Origin: Rallus limicola
Taxonomy: Eukaryota > Chordata > Aves > Gruiformes > Rallidae
Assembly (NCBI GenBank): GCA_022605955.1
Contig: JAKCOZ010000001.1
Location: 36,696,146 to 36,760,145 of the forward strand
Direction: 5' to 3'
DNA: 64,000 nt
Shown: positions 36,072 through 48,654 of the stretch, one piece after another
Numbering within the stretch: the first letter of the stretch is position 1
Layout of the letters: each line of letters opens with the position of its first letter
Notes under the pieces: model-generated
What the model saw: the letters and a program-made list of their open reading frames with translations, nothing else
The model's database searches: none
Told to the model about the DNA's origin: nothing
Translations under genes and position numbers: made by a program

Positions 36072-39000
36072 CTTTTTGTAATATTCATAATTAGGCACTT
36101 GAAAACTTATTTCAAGGAATGACAAACACTCATTTCTGGGTGTTTAATATTTCTTGATTTTTTTTTTCTTCTTCTTCAACACAAAGACAGGTATATTCTC
36201 CTTTGGAAAAATGTGATAGCCATCCCCTGATTGGCAGGAAGATGAGATATTCAGTGAACTGCTCTTTCACCATATGACAATGCAGTATTATTTTCTTATG
36301 CTGGCCAGAGTGAGTGATTTTCTTATGGACAGGGTACCTTTTAGACTGACCCACCATGCATATAGACAGGACTTTTATAGCTGCATTAAGCTAACCTACA
36401 TTTTAATGCACAGTCTTCAGTGTGAAATTAAATTTTTGTAGTCTCTATTCACACAAGCCTTTTTCTATAACCCTTTTACATAATTTGATATAATTTGAAG
36501 TGACTAACAATGACTGATAATTGTAGGGGTAAAATGTACCCCTAAAGAAAAGAACTTTCATAGGTGAAGGTTAGGATCCTATATCCAGCTGTGTTGGCCA
36601 AATTGATATTAGTTTAATAACCTGTAAACTGTGCTAGAAAAATGTAATTGTCCTGCATTACAAGGGTACTCCTTTAACTGCACAGTTTATTCAAATGTAT
36701 AATCTAAATAATTGAGTACCTATGCATACAATAGAACATTGCTTCATATGCAAACACCATTTAAGAGACAGTTATATCCAAACAGATGGATAAAAAAGAT
36801 GCCTGAATATAATTGGTTTGCTTTTGATTATTCCACAGATACAAATTTACTTAAACAATAAGTCTAGACAAGGTAGGATTTATTGTCAGACAAAATTCAG
36901 TTTGGTAAAGTGAAGCTGAGGGATTTATGAGGCACTTAGTGGGACTGTTTTTTAATCTACTTCTCACCTTGCAGTTTAATAAGGGTAATAGGAGAAAAGG
37001 AGCAGGCTTTTCTTCTGAACCACAATTTATTTATTGCCTTTAAGGGGATACTAAAAGTGTTATCAGTCTGTATCATAAAGTTATGTCATATATGTGTGCA
37101 CATGGATACAGAGATCTACACGACTGAAATGCAGAAATTTAACCAAAAAATAAAAGCAGAAAGTAGAAATAGAGCAACTATGCAAACTGGCTGAATTTCC
37201 AAAGCTCTGGGTATATAGAAACTCCTTTGAAAGTCTCAGACTCTCTAATTTGTGTTGTGGCATCTCTCCAGGAACTTCACTTGTTCAGAAAAACCTTCTG
37301 AAGTCAACAGTGCTCTGCATGAGCACAGGAGAAAGTCTGTGCCACAAGTAGTCTTCAAATGATTTCTGAATCTGGGCTTACAAACGGACCTCTGGACAAA
37401 TGGACCTCTGAATACCATGACTGCATAAGCTCATGGACCAAGCTAAATACTGTTTAAGTCTAGTTACCGTTTCTTCAGCAAGGTGTTAGGAGAACCCTTG
37501 GAGCACCACATAAAGAGGCTGCAGTGAAATTTCTTCCCTTAGGTATTTTGCTCTTTTTGAGTTATGCTGTTTATGAACATACCTGTGGAATTAAATACAT
37601 ACATATATACATACATGTATAATACATATGCATATTATAAATTGCTATCATATGTACACTCAAGAAATAGATAACTAATCAACAAGGAAAAATAAAAAGC
37701 TTTTGCTTACGCCTAATTTTCTGAGACACTGAACTGCACTGGTGTCAGAAGAGGTTGACCATTAATCGCAAAATGATTGGCTACTGTAGTATCTAGAAGT
37801 CATCTTGTGCCAGAATTTAGACTGCCTTCACTGGTGCCTAATTTACCCATTACTAATGTAATGTTTTAGTTCAAGGGAGAATGAGCAATTCAGACTAGTT
37901 CTCATGTAGGGCTATTACATTCTTGTTCCCTAAAGTGAAAGAAGGGAACTAATGCCAGTGCCTAATTTAGACACCTATGCTATGTGATTTGAATACAGCT
38001 TTCAATCACTCATAAATAATTTGCATTTATTGCCATTGTGGTCAAATGTCCAGATGACATTTTGTTAATAATTCCTCTTGTATCTCCTATTGCCTATAAC
38101 AAAATGAAGTCAATAATAGCCTGTCTCAGTAAATCCATTTTTTGACAGTTTGTCTTTCCTTTTTTTTTTCCCCTTTATCCCCTTTCTTTTTAATGCAGAA
38201 AAGCTGTAGTGTTTTGGGTTTTTTTAAATAAACTCTTTCAGCAAATCGAAATAAGATATTGCCACTGAATGCTGCCAACTTTGTAATAAGATTTAGTAGC
38301 TTTCCAGAGAGCTACTTGCAGTTCTAATAATAATTTTCTTTAAGTGTTCCGCTTTAGAAAATGTCTTCTTTGTTACTGAAGTTGCCATATGTACATATGG
38401 ACTATTTTTTTTTCCTGAAAATATTCCTGGGATTTTATTACCATTAATCTTTTCTGAGGGTGTATATAATTTATCTCACAAGCCATCAGAATTCCCAGAG
38501 GGTAAATTACTCTAGAGGTCTCTGTGCCCTCATACTGTATCAAATTGACCTGCTTCTTGTTTGCCATTTTTGTGTACTACATTGCTTATTTAACAAGAAA
38601 CAGAATGATTGTGATTCTGAGAAGGTCCTTTGATAGTAGTTTTGACACTCTGCCTGAATAATGACCCTCATTATGGAGCCCATGACAGGCTCTGAAAGTA
38701 CTGATTTATGAATACATCACAGGTTCAGCATTAGAGCTCCCCCTACTCACTCCTGATATAGGACTAGATATAGATACAGCCTTTTGAAATACAGTGAAGA
38801 TGAGATAATTGCCTGATTATGACCATTCAAATAACCTCTTTTTCTGATTTAACAAAGCACTGTCAGTTAATTTTGATTGTCTCCCAGGTTATTAGAAGCC
38901 TTTGACAAAATGTTTGTTAGGAAAATCTATTTCATTTAGGGTTGCCAGCCATGTCTTAAAGGACAGTAAGGTAGAAGTTGCACAGAGTCTTTTTTGCTAG

Positions 39001-40424
39001 AAATGCTTTTCTATAGCAAACACTCATTAACAGTTGATATGATAATAGACTGTTAGAAGTAAGTTTAGCTAAGAGCTAGAAGTCTGTGTCCTTGCTAAAA
39101 CAAATTGCAAGACACTTTGTAAACACATTTTTGTGAGGATTCTTGTTGATTTATTGTTTCCTCCATAGCAGTTATTTAAATAAATGTAGCTAATTTAGTT
39201 CTTTTGCTGCACTGTATAATTTTGTTCTTTGTGTGATGGGGTTATATGTAAAAGCCTGAAGGAATCACATCCCCATTAATCTTTTTACAAGTGCAATAAA
39301 TAAATAAAGAGACGTGGTTTAATTTTGCTAGTTAGGAGATTTTAAAAGGCATTGGTAGCAAACTGATTTCTTCCTGCTCTCACTTTTCTTCCTGTCCTTC
39401 TCTTGAAGACACAGTAAATATTCTTACTTAATGAGGCAATAGTTCTTGGTAGGAAAGTATGTAGATGGACAACCAGATCTACCCATGAAGGTGTGCATTC
39501 AATTTCCAAGCAAAGAATTTCTTTCCCCTCAAAATGCTCATTCTGAAATGTGTTTTTTTGCAACCTACTCCAGAACATCGAAGATTTTCCTGAAAGGACA
39601 TGAAGGCTGATGCAATGCTGACAGCTCCAATGCTTGCACAGGATGTCAGTGTGCCACTGGAAGGAGCTTCACCAAGGCTGAATGAGTCTTAGCCAACTCA
39701 GTGGAGAATTAGGTATCAACTATCCAGGCAGTGTAAAAGAGAGGTCCACTTGAGGATAGGTCTGGGAAGAAAGGGTAGAAACAGTACAGCATGGATGTGT
39801 GATGTGTCCTGCAGCAGGGATTGTAGGGGAAGGGAGGTGACAGTGTCCTCTGTAATCTCAAATGCTTTTACCTAAACAGAACCTGTTCATTTGCATATAG
39901 GAATGCTAAAACAGAACTTGAGGAGAGGAAGTGATTCATTTGAGTGCATTGAATAGAAAATGCAGGCAGAACTAAGACAGCTGCACCGGCAGTCTGAGAT
40001 AACCCTAAAAAATTAAAGATTCAGTGATGGTTAATGTCATTTGGATAAGTACAAGATACTTGGGATGACAGGCTTATGTGCCTGAGCCAGAAACAGAGGA
40101 GGCTACCTGAACCTGACCTGCCTTGAGCTTTGGGTTTTCTAAAACTGCCAAAATTGCTTGAATCTGACAATAAGTTCATCAAAATAAACAGCAATGTGGT
40201 AACAGCTTAATACATCATGAAACTGGTTCCGTCTGTGTTAACAGTGATGTTGCCATCTGTATGAAGAGGGCCCAATAAGGCCGTAGTAATATCCTCCTGG
40301 ATATTGTATTGGATATTTTATTTGTTCTTCACTCTGACCTTTCTATCCATGAGAAAATGTAGAAAGGGATATGTGCTTGGAAGGTGAGGTTTTTGGTTAA
40401 TTGCTAAATAAATAAAATTCAGTT
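36072..40424. other. AT-rich DNA, no recognised gene
   Basis: No gene was found. A short ACATACATATATACATACAT run lies near 37599-37618, and the perfect 16-bp palindrome CCATATGTACATATGG at 38385-38400. At 37800-37980 several GTGCCTAATTTA-like pieces recur, reminiscent of an old foldback repeat but too decayed to name. Confidence 0.45.
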
Positions 40425-40488
40425 ATTCACAGAACTGTAGGGGTTGGAAGGGACCTCCTGAGATCATTGAGTCCAACCCATCTGTGTC
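40425..40488 (-). repeat. CR1 LINE 3' scrap, minus orientation
   Basis: The segment reads TTCACAGAACTGTAGGGGTT, then GGAAGGGACCTCCTGAGATC and GAGTCCAACCC. This is the reverse complement of the last part of the CR1 3' UTR with a shortened terminal repeat. Only about 60 bp remain, too little to place in a subfamily. Confidence 0.88.
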
Positions 40489-43400
40489 ATTATTGACGTT
40501 TCAGCATGATTTTGAAAATTACAATCAAGATGTAGAGGCTTAATTGTTGACTCTCCATTTCAAGGCCATCAAAATCACAACACTTTTGTAAACTCCATCT
40601 ATTTTAAATCTGTGGCTTAATATATTGTTAACTGGTTGGTGTGGTTCAGCAGGCCTAGTGGTTAAATTTATTACAATTTGCCTCTGTGTGCTTCATAAAG
40701 TAAGTCTGCAAAAAAACTTTTTTCTGAAAACTTTGAATATCTCTTTCAAAGCAAAGATAATTGTTGACTTTGTTGCTTCCCTGCTTGCTAAAGCCTGTAC
40801 GAGAGTATTGTAGTTCTATAAAAGTATTTCAGACCATAACAAAACCTTCTAGACTTTAATAACTATACATGACTGATCTGTCCTCTCTGGCAAGGTTAAC
40901 TGTTTCTCCCAAGGAGTTAAGTGGCATATAAACTATTGTTCACACCATTTGTGCTAACAGCCTAGCATGACCTCAAATACTGTAGTGGTCATACAAGGTA
41001 TCCTGTACAATACATTTATCAACAAAGGTAAAAGGACCACAGGGGCAGTGCTGACTTTAAGTGTATTAGGGATCTATAAGGATAAATGCTTAACCTCACT
41101 CCACAGCAAAAAGTAATTACTGAACCATTGTTTCTATAGTGTTAATATTTTTTCATGGTTCTTTAGAAATATAAGCTATTTAGTTCTTAGGTTGACATCT
41201 GTACTGCATTATACTTTATACAATGCATCTAGACTAAAGGGTAGAGCAATCATATAACTGTGAGATCATTTTACTTTTACAAGAAATCATCAACAGAAAT
41301 AAAGCACAGAAAAGGGAATGGATTGAATTCAGTAGTTATTTTTAATAGATTTAAACGGTCTAATTAACAATAGCCTGAGCAGCAGAATTTTAGGGCTTTA
41401 TTTTAAAATTGCATGCCCCATTTACAGTGTGTATAATCTTGCATACTTATTCACCCTTAATTTTTTTTCCATCCATTAGCTCTTGGATGCAACTGACTCC
41501 TGGTCCTTGGACTCCCACCCACTTCATAAATGAGTGCCCTACCTGAAAAGAAGGTAAGATCTGCTCAAGTAAAGGATGACCACCCTTGTACTTTTTCAGA
41601 TAAATTAATTCAGGACAGGAGAAACCAAATTTGTCAAAATTCTCCATTTGGAAACAGCGTTCCAGAAGCCTGCCTAAGGATAGCCCTGATACAGGCATTT
41701 ATGATTTGCAGGGTATTTGAAAGCAGTAATTATTCTTATAGTCTTGAATAATGAATAATTATCAGAACAATCACTGTCACATGGCAGAGATATTTACAAA
41801 GGTCACAGTCCCACACTCCTTACTTCAGGAAAATATCCACTGAAGCGGATAAAAAAATTATAATAAAAATTAAAAGGAGAACCTGGCTAATAGGAGCTGG
41901 ACTCAAATTACTCTATCCTCTTTTAAGTCTGTGGGAAATCAAAGCAACTATTAATAGCTAAGGAATATGGTCAAGGGTTTTCACTATCCTACTTCCAGGA
42001 GGGGCTAATACCACATGCTTCAGAGGGAGGTTCGAGAAGCCCCTAACAGACAATTATGACATGACTACCCAAAGGGAATCTTCAATCTCAGCAGCAGTTT
42101 TCTGTTCTTTGCAATATTTTATCCATTGTACATGCAGCATGTTTTGTTGTTCACCTAAATGGTCTGAATCCTGCACATCTCTAAAAATACCTTATGACAC
42201 TAAAATGCAGTGGTTTGTTGTGTTGGTCTTTTTCAAATAGGCATTTTATTAATGCTTTTAACCACATTTTGTTAAATTTGTTAAATTCACAGAGTTTTAT
42301 TGCAGTTATATCACAGATAAATGGACTTGCTGAATTTTCTGTGCATGTATGTGCACATATGTATGCACAGAATTTCTCCCATGTACCCATCTTCCTCCTG
42401 AGCTGTGCAATCCAGGCCTTTTCACTCTCTCCCTGCACACAGAAACCACTCTGTCTTCTCTCAGGACTCTGCATCATGTGTCAGCTGGCCCCTCCTGGGA
42501 ATGGGTGTAGTGGGAAATAACAACTCCCCAAAAAGAAAAGAAAATATAAAATAATATTATTGCTACATATTTCTGGTTGTTTCTTTCATGCCAATAAAAA
42601 CATTTTGCTTTTTACCACATGTACATCACAGCATTGACATCTGCCCTCAAGGTGAGGTGTCCTTTTGTTGCACTTCTGAGTAATCAAACATTTCAGATTA
42701 TTGCCAGTTTCTCTCTCTTAAGCAGGAACCTTCCTTTATATGTTTCCTATCTAACTGACAATAATGCAAACTTATGAGGGCCAGATTTTTAGCCAGGCCT
42801 CCCATTTTTGAGTCCACCACCTTGGAGGCACAACATAGCTCATTTGGACATCGAACATCTGGACTGCAGCAGTCATCGTTTGCTCTGTTCTTTATGCCAG
42901 TATGGCCACGTGCCATTATGAGAAGGACATGAATTTAAACTGTCAGAAGGAGATAGACCCATGCTGGGTTCTTGTTATTTTCCCATAGTGAACCTGGCAT
43001 TTGTTTCTTTTTTTTCCAATGACTACTTCTTTTCAAAGGGCTCAGAAGAAGTGTTTGCAAATTCAGAAATACATTCTGCACTACACAGTGGAAACAATCT
43101 TGTCCAGTATTACATTATACGAAGTTCAAGGCAGACTCTGATTTTGCTTGGGTGAGAAGGACCCTCTTACACAATGGAGTTTCTCACCTGTATGAAATGA
43201 TTTTTTTCAACCAGCAGAGTACAAAACTCCATTAGACAGCCACATGCAAGGCAAAAGTAAAATCACAGTGTACAATGGAGGCTAATATTATCCAATATCC
43301 TTCTTAATCTGAAAGCAAAACAGACTATAAAAATACTCATATGTGGATGATCAAAGGCCATCTACATTATTAATTATCAAAAGATACTGCTAGGATAATG

Positions 43401-45049
43401 AATATATTAAAAATCTAAAGAGAAAATCTTTATGAATTAAAATCTAGTCTTTCTCTTGGGGCTGCATTGTTGGGCTTTTTTTACAGGCATATCATAAGCT
43501 ATTCCCTATTCTTCTGTGAATTCAAAGGCAATTGAAATTGGACCCTACTTTCACTGGCACTATATGATCACCACTTCAATTGCTCTATAAGGTCCTGCCT
43601 TTATTTTGTTGTCTGTTCTCACATTTGGGCTAGTGCTTGCTACCACGCAGATGGTTGTTTTGCTACCTGTATGCTAAATCCTAGAATATATTTACTCAGC
43701 ATCATCGTTAGTTCCTCAGAATGTGCCTTATTCGGCCTCTTCCTCGTCCTTTTGGTTGCCTCTGGTGGTAACTTTGCTGTTGGCTGTGAAATTGCCTCTA
43801 GGGCTGCTGTAGGGTCAGACAGTTTATGGTCTGTTTTTTCTTCATAGCTGCCATTGATGGAGAGCTGTTCTTACCTTAGAGAGAGGTGTGATTAAAAAGC
43901 CAGGTACTGAACTTTCTAAATTTTCCCAATATGCCTCTGGAACCCCCATAACCATGTGTTGAAGAAATCCCACAGCGTTCATTAAATAGGTGGGGAAATT
44001 CTTTCAAGAATTTTCTTTTCCTGCACCAAACAACATAAACATCTTCAAAAGATTCTTTAGAAAAAGATTACACAATACTGTTTTTATCATTTATTCTCTA
44101 CATAACTTTTCCCCATGTACACATTATTGTTATTGACAGCAATTCTAAAGCCCTTTAAAGAAAGAAATTAAATAGTGAATCAATAAAGATTAGCTATTTA
44201 CTGTAGATTATTACTTTATCATTCCCATAATTACAATAATGGTTGCTGATGGAAATTCTATTTATGTGAATCATTTTATACTTGTTATTTATTATTATTA
44301 ATGTTACCATTATTATCTTCTTACCCTTCGGTTCACAAGATGTATCTTCTCAGTGAATTTTAATTTCAATATCTTGCTATTATACTGTACATAATCCTAT
44401 CAAAGACTGTCCTTCATGCAACATTTTCAGTGATATATTATCACAGAGACCATTAATGAATGAGCTTCATATCTTACTAATACTGTTTTAGATACTATTT
44501 TTATTAATTTTCTAAGCTGTAATTCTTCGTACAGTACCTATGTCTGTCTTCTATTAAAGTTGTGTTTTTGATTTTAACATGAGGATTTCAAAGGGAGGCA
44601 TTAACTTTGTCTTTAAAAATACATTTCAGTTCATAGATTCTAAATGATGATATTATAATGCCTGTGCTTTGTTCTTTCCGACTTTTTTATAAATTCATTT
44701 TCATATTTTCCCCCAGTTTTTGCAAGCAGTTTCCTGTTAATAAACAAAATTAATTTTTTACAAATGTTGTTTCTTATGGCATGCCATAAGGATAGAAAAA
44801 AACATATAATCAAAGCAACTGCAGTTTTTCTTGAGAGATATGAATTATTGTAATGAAAGAAAGATAAATATTTATCAGTTTCTAAGCATATGTTACCAAT
44901 GAAAATAATAACTTAACACTACATACTGTAAGTTTCTATTAACTAATTTTTCAGATAAATGCCAAATTTATTTATGAGAGACTGCTATTATGATCAATTT
45001 GCTCATTTTGCAGTTTCTTTTCTTTATTCTTATGGTTTGCTGCTCAGAT
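40489..45049. other. AT-rich DNA, no recognised gene
   Basis: No gene was found. Both strands carry chance ORFs around 41447-41751, 42181-42520 and 42698-43155 without domains. Structural items inside it are an alternating purine-pyrimidine tract (42340-42369) and the perfect 18-bp palindrome CTTATGGCATGCCATAAG (44773-44790). Confidence 0.45.
42340..42369. repeat. Alternating pyrimidine-purine tract with hairpin arms
   Basis: Thirty bases alternate pyrimidine and purine without a break, a pattern that favours left-handed Z-DNA under supercoiling. The same stretch forms a stem: TTCTGTGCAT (42337-42346) pairs with ATGCACAGAA (42363-42372). The loop contains the palindrome ATGTGCACAT (42349-42358). 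Confidence 0.75.
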
Positions 45050-45240
45050 CACTGGAAGAAATGCCATTACATATCCTGGGCACGATATGCAGCTCAAGTA
45101 CTTTAAATATGATGTCTTCGGTGCGCTGCACTCTCAAAGTTGAGAAATGGCATTTGTTTAGAATCTCAGTTTAAGGGCATTTTGCCCTTAAAATGCTAAT
45201 AATAACAATTAAATAACATCCAGATTGGCATTTTGAGTAC
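45050..45240. other. Possible conserved element with a perfect hairpin
   Basis: The block contains CACGATATGCAGCTCAAG, GTCTTCGGTGCGCTGCAC and, at 45171-45191, a perfect hairpin with 9-bp arms TTAAGGGCA and TGCCCTTAA around a 3-base loop. AATGCTAATAATAACAATTA follows, rich in TAAT-type homeodomain-like sites. No convincing reading frame covers it. It resembles vertebrate developmental enhancers, but this rests on texture alone. Confidence 0.28.
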
Positions 45241-46422
45241 TGGTTTGACTCATCTTGTACTGTTGTTTAACCTTTTTTACTTCCATTAAAGCATTGTGAT
45301 GGTATAGAGTTAGTGGCTCATGCTAAAAGGTCTTTAAAGCTGCAGTATGTATAGAAAATGTAAATATGTCTTAGAGACATTCTGAGGATTATTAAATATC
45401 ATGTACTTCGTAGTTTAGATTAATAGCTGAGGAATGATGCATTGTTACGGTAACATAAACCTATGATATATTTAGCATATAGGGTGCCATCCTGCATAAA
45501 CAAAACATAGCCCTGAGACTGCTTTGTAAAGATATACATCATTAATCTTTGTGCTGAACATATTATATTTACTCATTTTTAAGTGAAACACGCTACTTTC
45601 ATAAAATTAAAAATCTATGACCGAATAGTAAGTTGCTCATGTGGCATACTGCAGATAATTGTATAAAAGTTCATTTGCATAACAATGGATAAATTTGAAA
45701 AAAACCTAGAAATACACATCATTGAAGAAATTGTGTACAAGTTAGTTTACCAAAGCTTCCTTAACTCCTGTGAAAAGGATCTGAACACACATGAACATGA
45801 ACATTTCTTTGCCTGTTACAGCAGTCTCGTAGTTATGTGAGATTCATTTTTTTAACATTTGACTTTTTCCAAGGGGCACTTCTACAACCTTAGAGGTTTA
45901 AATTTTTCTATTGATTCCTATGTCTTGATTTATTGTGCACATCTAAGCATCAGAGTAGAGCAGCTCATCTGATATTTTAGGCAAAGCAACATGATTCACA
46001 AAAGTCAAAGAATTTTACTTTATCTGACACATAAAAGAGAAGGTGTGCACTGACGAACCAGTTCATGTACTTAAGTACATGCCTAAATGTAAGCATAGAC
46101 ATCAACATGTTGAAAGCACATCAAGTGCTTGAGTCCTGGATGAACTGAGTCTTTAATTTAGTTTACATTATTTTGGAATCCTCTTTTCAAAATACTTAGT
46201 TTTGAGTGTTTACCATTTGGCATTTCTAATGGATTTTTTCTTCTCACAGTATACTTTAGTCTAGTCTTTGTGCCTTAGTAAGACCTATTTAACCGAGGCT
46301 TGTCATGCTGATGAGATAGGGGTATTGCATCTTCATTAAGATAGTGACTTTGCAAAGCATTGAAATCTGTGTTTTACTTCAGGAAACTGTAGAAAATCAA
46401 ATCTAGAGAAGTTAACAGGGTT
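45241..46422. other. AT-rich DNA, part of an old repeat possible
   Basis: No gene was found. At 46064-46081 lies the perfect 18-bp palindrome CATGTACTTAAGTACATG, followed to about 46145 by AAGCACATCAAGTGCTTGAG. This wording (AAGCACATGCTTAAGTGCTT-like) recurs in the hairpin repeat just downstream, so it may be a decayed relative. Confidence 0.4.
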
Positions 46423-46542
46423 AAACATTCTTAAAGTTAAGCATATGCTTACATGTTTTGCTGGAGCAGAGCCAAGGGTACTGGTTCAGCAAAACATCTA
46501 AGTGCATGCTTACATCCCTTTGATGTTAATGGGATTCAAGTT
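46423..46542. repeat. Decayed foldback interspersed repeat
   Basis: The segment contains TTAAGCATATGCTTACATG, TTTTGCTGGAGCAGAGCC, GTGCATGCTTACATCC and TTGATGTTAATGGGATTCAA. These fit the old amniote repeat type with AAGCACATGCTTAAGTGCTTTGCTGAATC- and CTTCAATGGGA-like motifs. ATGTTTTGCTG (46453-46463) and CAGCAAAACAT (46487-46497) form an 11-bp inverted pair. I cannot name the family. Confidence 0.55.
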
Positions 46543-47910
46543 TGAAGATTTACATACATGCTACAGTGATTTGCTGAATAAAGATACAGTGATGACTTGA
46601 GACCTCAGACCGAAACATTCAACCAGGATTCAAAGAACTAGGACCTATTTCCTAGTGATTTTCAGCAGATGTAGGGGAATCTGTGTCCCTAGAGATGTTT
46701 GGAAACTTCATGTTTTCTTTCTCTGTGAATAACTGATCACTGCAGTTGTGGGTTGACAAACACAAGACTGCCTGGCCTGATAGAAGGAAGCCTGCTTGTG
46801 TGTCCTAGAGAGCAGAAGATGGTAGCTATTGTGGCTGGGCTGTGGCTCTGGCTCCATGGCAGCTGGCACTGTTGTCCAGGCTGAGACCTGCAGAGCTGCC
46901 CTCCAATGTGCTAGGTGATACCTGAGAATCTGATTTTGTGAGCAAATAGGCAGCATCATTCCAGAGCCAAGATGCCGTCCCTGTCTTTGCTGTCTTGAAG
47001 TCAGGTTGCTAATCTAATCATCCAGTTTTCCTCGCTGGTCGTTGGGAGTTCATCCTGTCCTAAAACAGTTGTCAAAGTGAGTGGAATTGATCTCCCTCTG
47101 GAGGTACCTACTTCCCTTGATGGACTGCAAAGAGAGCCTAAATTAGACACATGCATGTAAGACAGCTAAATTCAGTTGATGTAAATCATAACCTCAGTAA
47201 CTAACCTTATCTCTGAAATCCAATTTGAGTGCTGTACCTTCTTTTTTTTTTCTTCAGGATACCATTAAAATTACATTTGAGTGTCCACAAGGAGCTTTGT
47301 AACAAACATTACAGAGATTATCATCTACACTGAATATGCAGTGCTGATACACTCTGAATATACAGTAGTTACAGTATCTGAAACATGTTTCTGTTGGGGT
47401 CCCACATGAACAATTACCCTGGACAATATTTACTAAATATGTCATTTTTCAGTAAAAGACTTGTTCCTTTTTTCTCTCTTTTTTTTTTTAGAAATCTTGG
47501 AGTGTTGGTCTGAGAAAAACAGCAGCTTTCTTTTCTGCGCTTATGGAGTAAAATTATATCTGTCAGAGATGAAAATACCATAATTATGTCTTCTTATAAT
47601 TTATTCATTGCTTTATGGATCTAAAGCCTTCTAAGGAATGTCAGAAATCCACAGAAAATTCTTGAATCCAGCATTTAGCCACTTGATTTCTGACGTAGTT
47701 GACAGACTCAGATAAACACTTTCAGTTAGCAAATACACAGGTGGCATTTGTTTCCCCTTCCATGGGCGGGATTTTCTGGGATTTGGAAACAGATTTAAAT
47801 TGCAACAGAAGCTGAACAGACATTGTAAATGGGATGAGGTTTTGCCACCTTGACAGTGGGCCCTGCTATAGTTTGAAATGTGAATGACCAGTATCACAGT
47901 GTATTAGGAA
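46543..47910. other. AT-rich DNA, no recognised gene
   Basis: A moderately GC-rich stretch lies at 46800-46920. The minus ORF at 46708-46959 runs through it; I recognise no domain. Two T-rich runs sit near 47243 and 47470-47490. Confidence 0.45.
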
Positions 47911-47961
47911 CTGGGACTCTAAGATCTATATAGGTCTCTTCCAATTTGAGATTCAATGATT
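47911..47961 (+). repeat. CR1 LINE 3' scrap, plus orientation
   Basis: The segment reads CTGGGACTCTAAGATCTATA, then GGTCTCTTCCAATTTGAGAT and TCAATGATT. It matches the terminal CR1 pattern 'GACTAGATGATCT..GGTCCCTTCCAACC..ATTCTATGATT' with several substitutions. It is short and diverged, hence old. Confidence 0.7.
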
Positions 47962-48144
47962 AGTAACACTTTTGGCTAGATTTCTATTTGATCTACCCTC
48001 AGGGTCAGATACTCCCAAACACTCATATATCCTTTAATGTGTATTGGTTTTTCTTTCCACTGTTCCTCTCTCAGCAGTTATTTCTAGCATAGATACTGTT
48101 TGATGGGGGGAATTAACAAAGACTGACATTTTAGTGTTTAACCA

Positions 48145-48654
48145 TTGCCGAGATTCTTCTTGTTATCTCTAATTCATTTTGTAAGTTTGTTTTGTTCTGA
48201 TTGTGTGTTTTGTAATTTCCATAATAGATATTCCTTACCCTTAAACTTTTCTCCCATGAGGAGAACAGAGGAAGTAACTGATCCTTTTCCATTATGCCAA
48301 GCCAAAAGTGATCACTCTAATTTCATAGGTGTGTTAGCCTATAGTCAAAATAACTTCAGGAGATACTTTGCTTTCAATATCATTTACAATTTAGAGATAG
48401 AGCTTACTGAGCCCAAGCGGTTAACTGAAAAAGTTATGCCACTTGGGAAAGACACACATGTACACACAAACATTATAGAGCCAATTTTCAATTTGCAGAG
48501 CACAGTGACGGAACAGCTGAGGATACACCATAGCTCTTATTCAAACCCTGGCCTGAGAAGACATGCGGTTACTCAGCACATGGCAATTGGAAGGATATCA
48601 CTGTTTTTAAACTCAGGATCGCAAGACAACTTGGCATCCTGGAACAAATGGTAA
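48145..48654 (+). other. Longest unexplained ORF in the window
   Basis: This is a 169-codon open frame not explained by a repeat. Its first codon is TTG; the first ATG is at 48256, giving 132 codons and a poor start context (CTCCCATGAGG). The product from the ATG opens MRRTEEVTDPFPLCQAK and is polar, with no signal peptide, membrane segment, zinc-binding pattern or recognisable domain. Antisense frames of up to 125 codons overlap its end. No splice signals or neighbouring gene support it. By a rough estimate a frame this long is uncommon but not surprising by chance in 64 kb searched in six frames. Confidence 0.2.
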
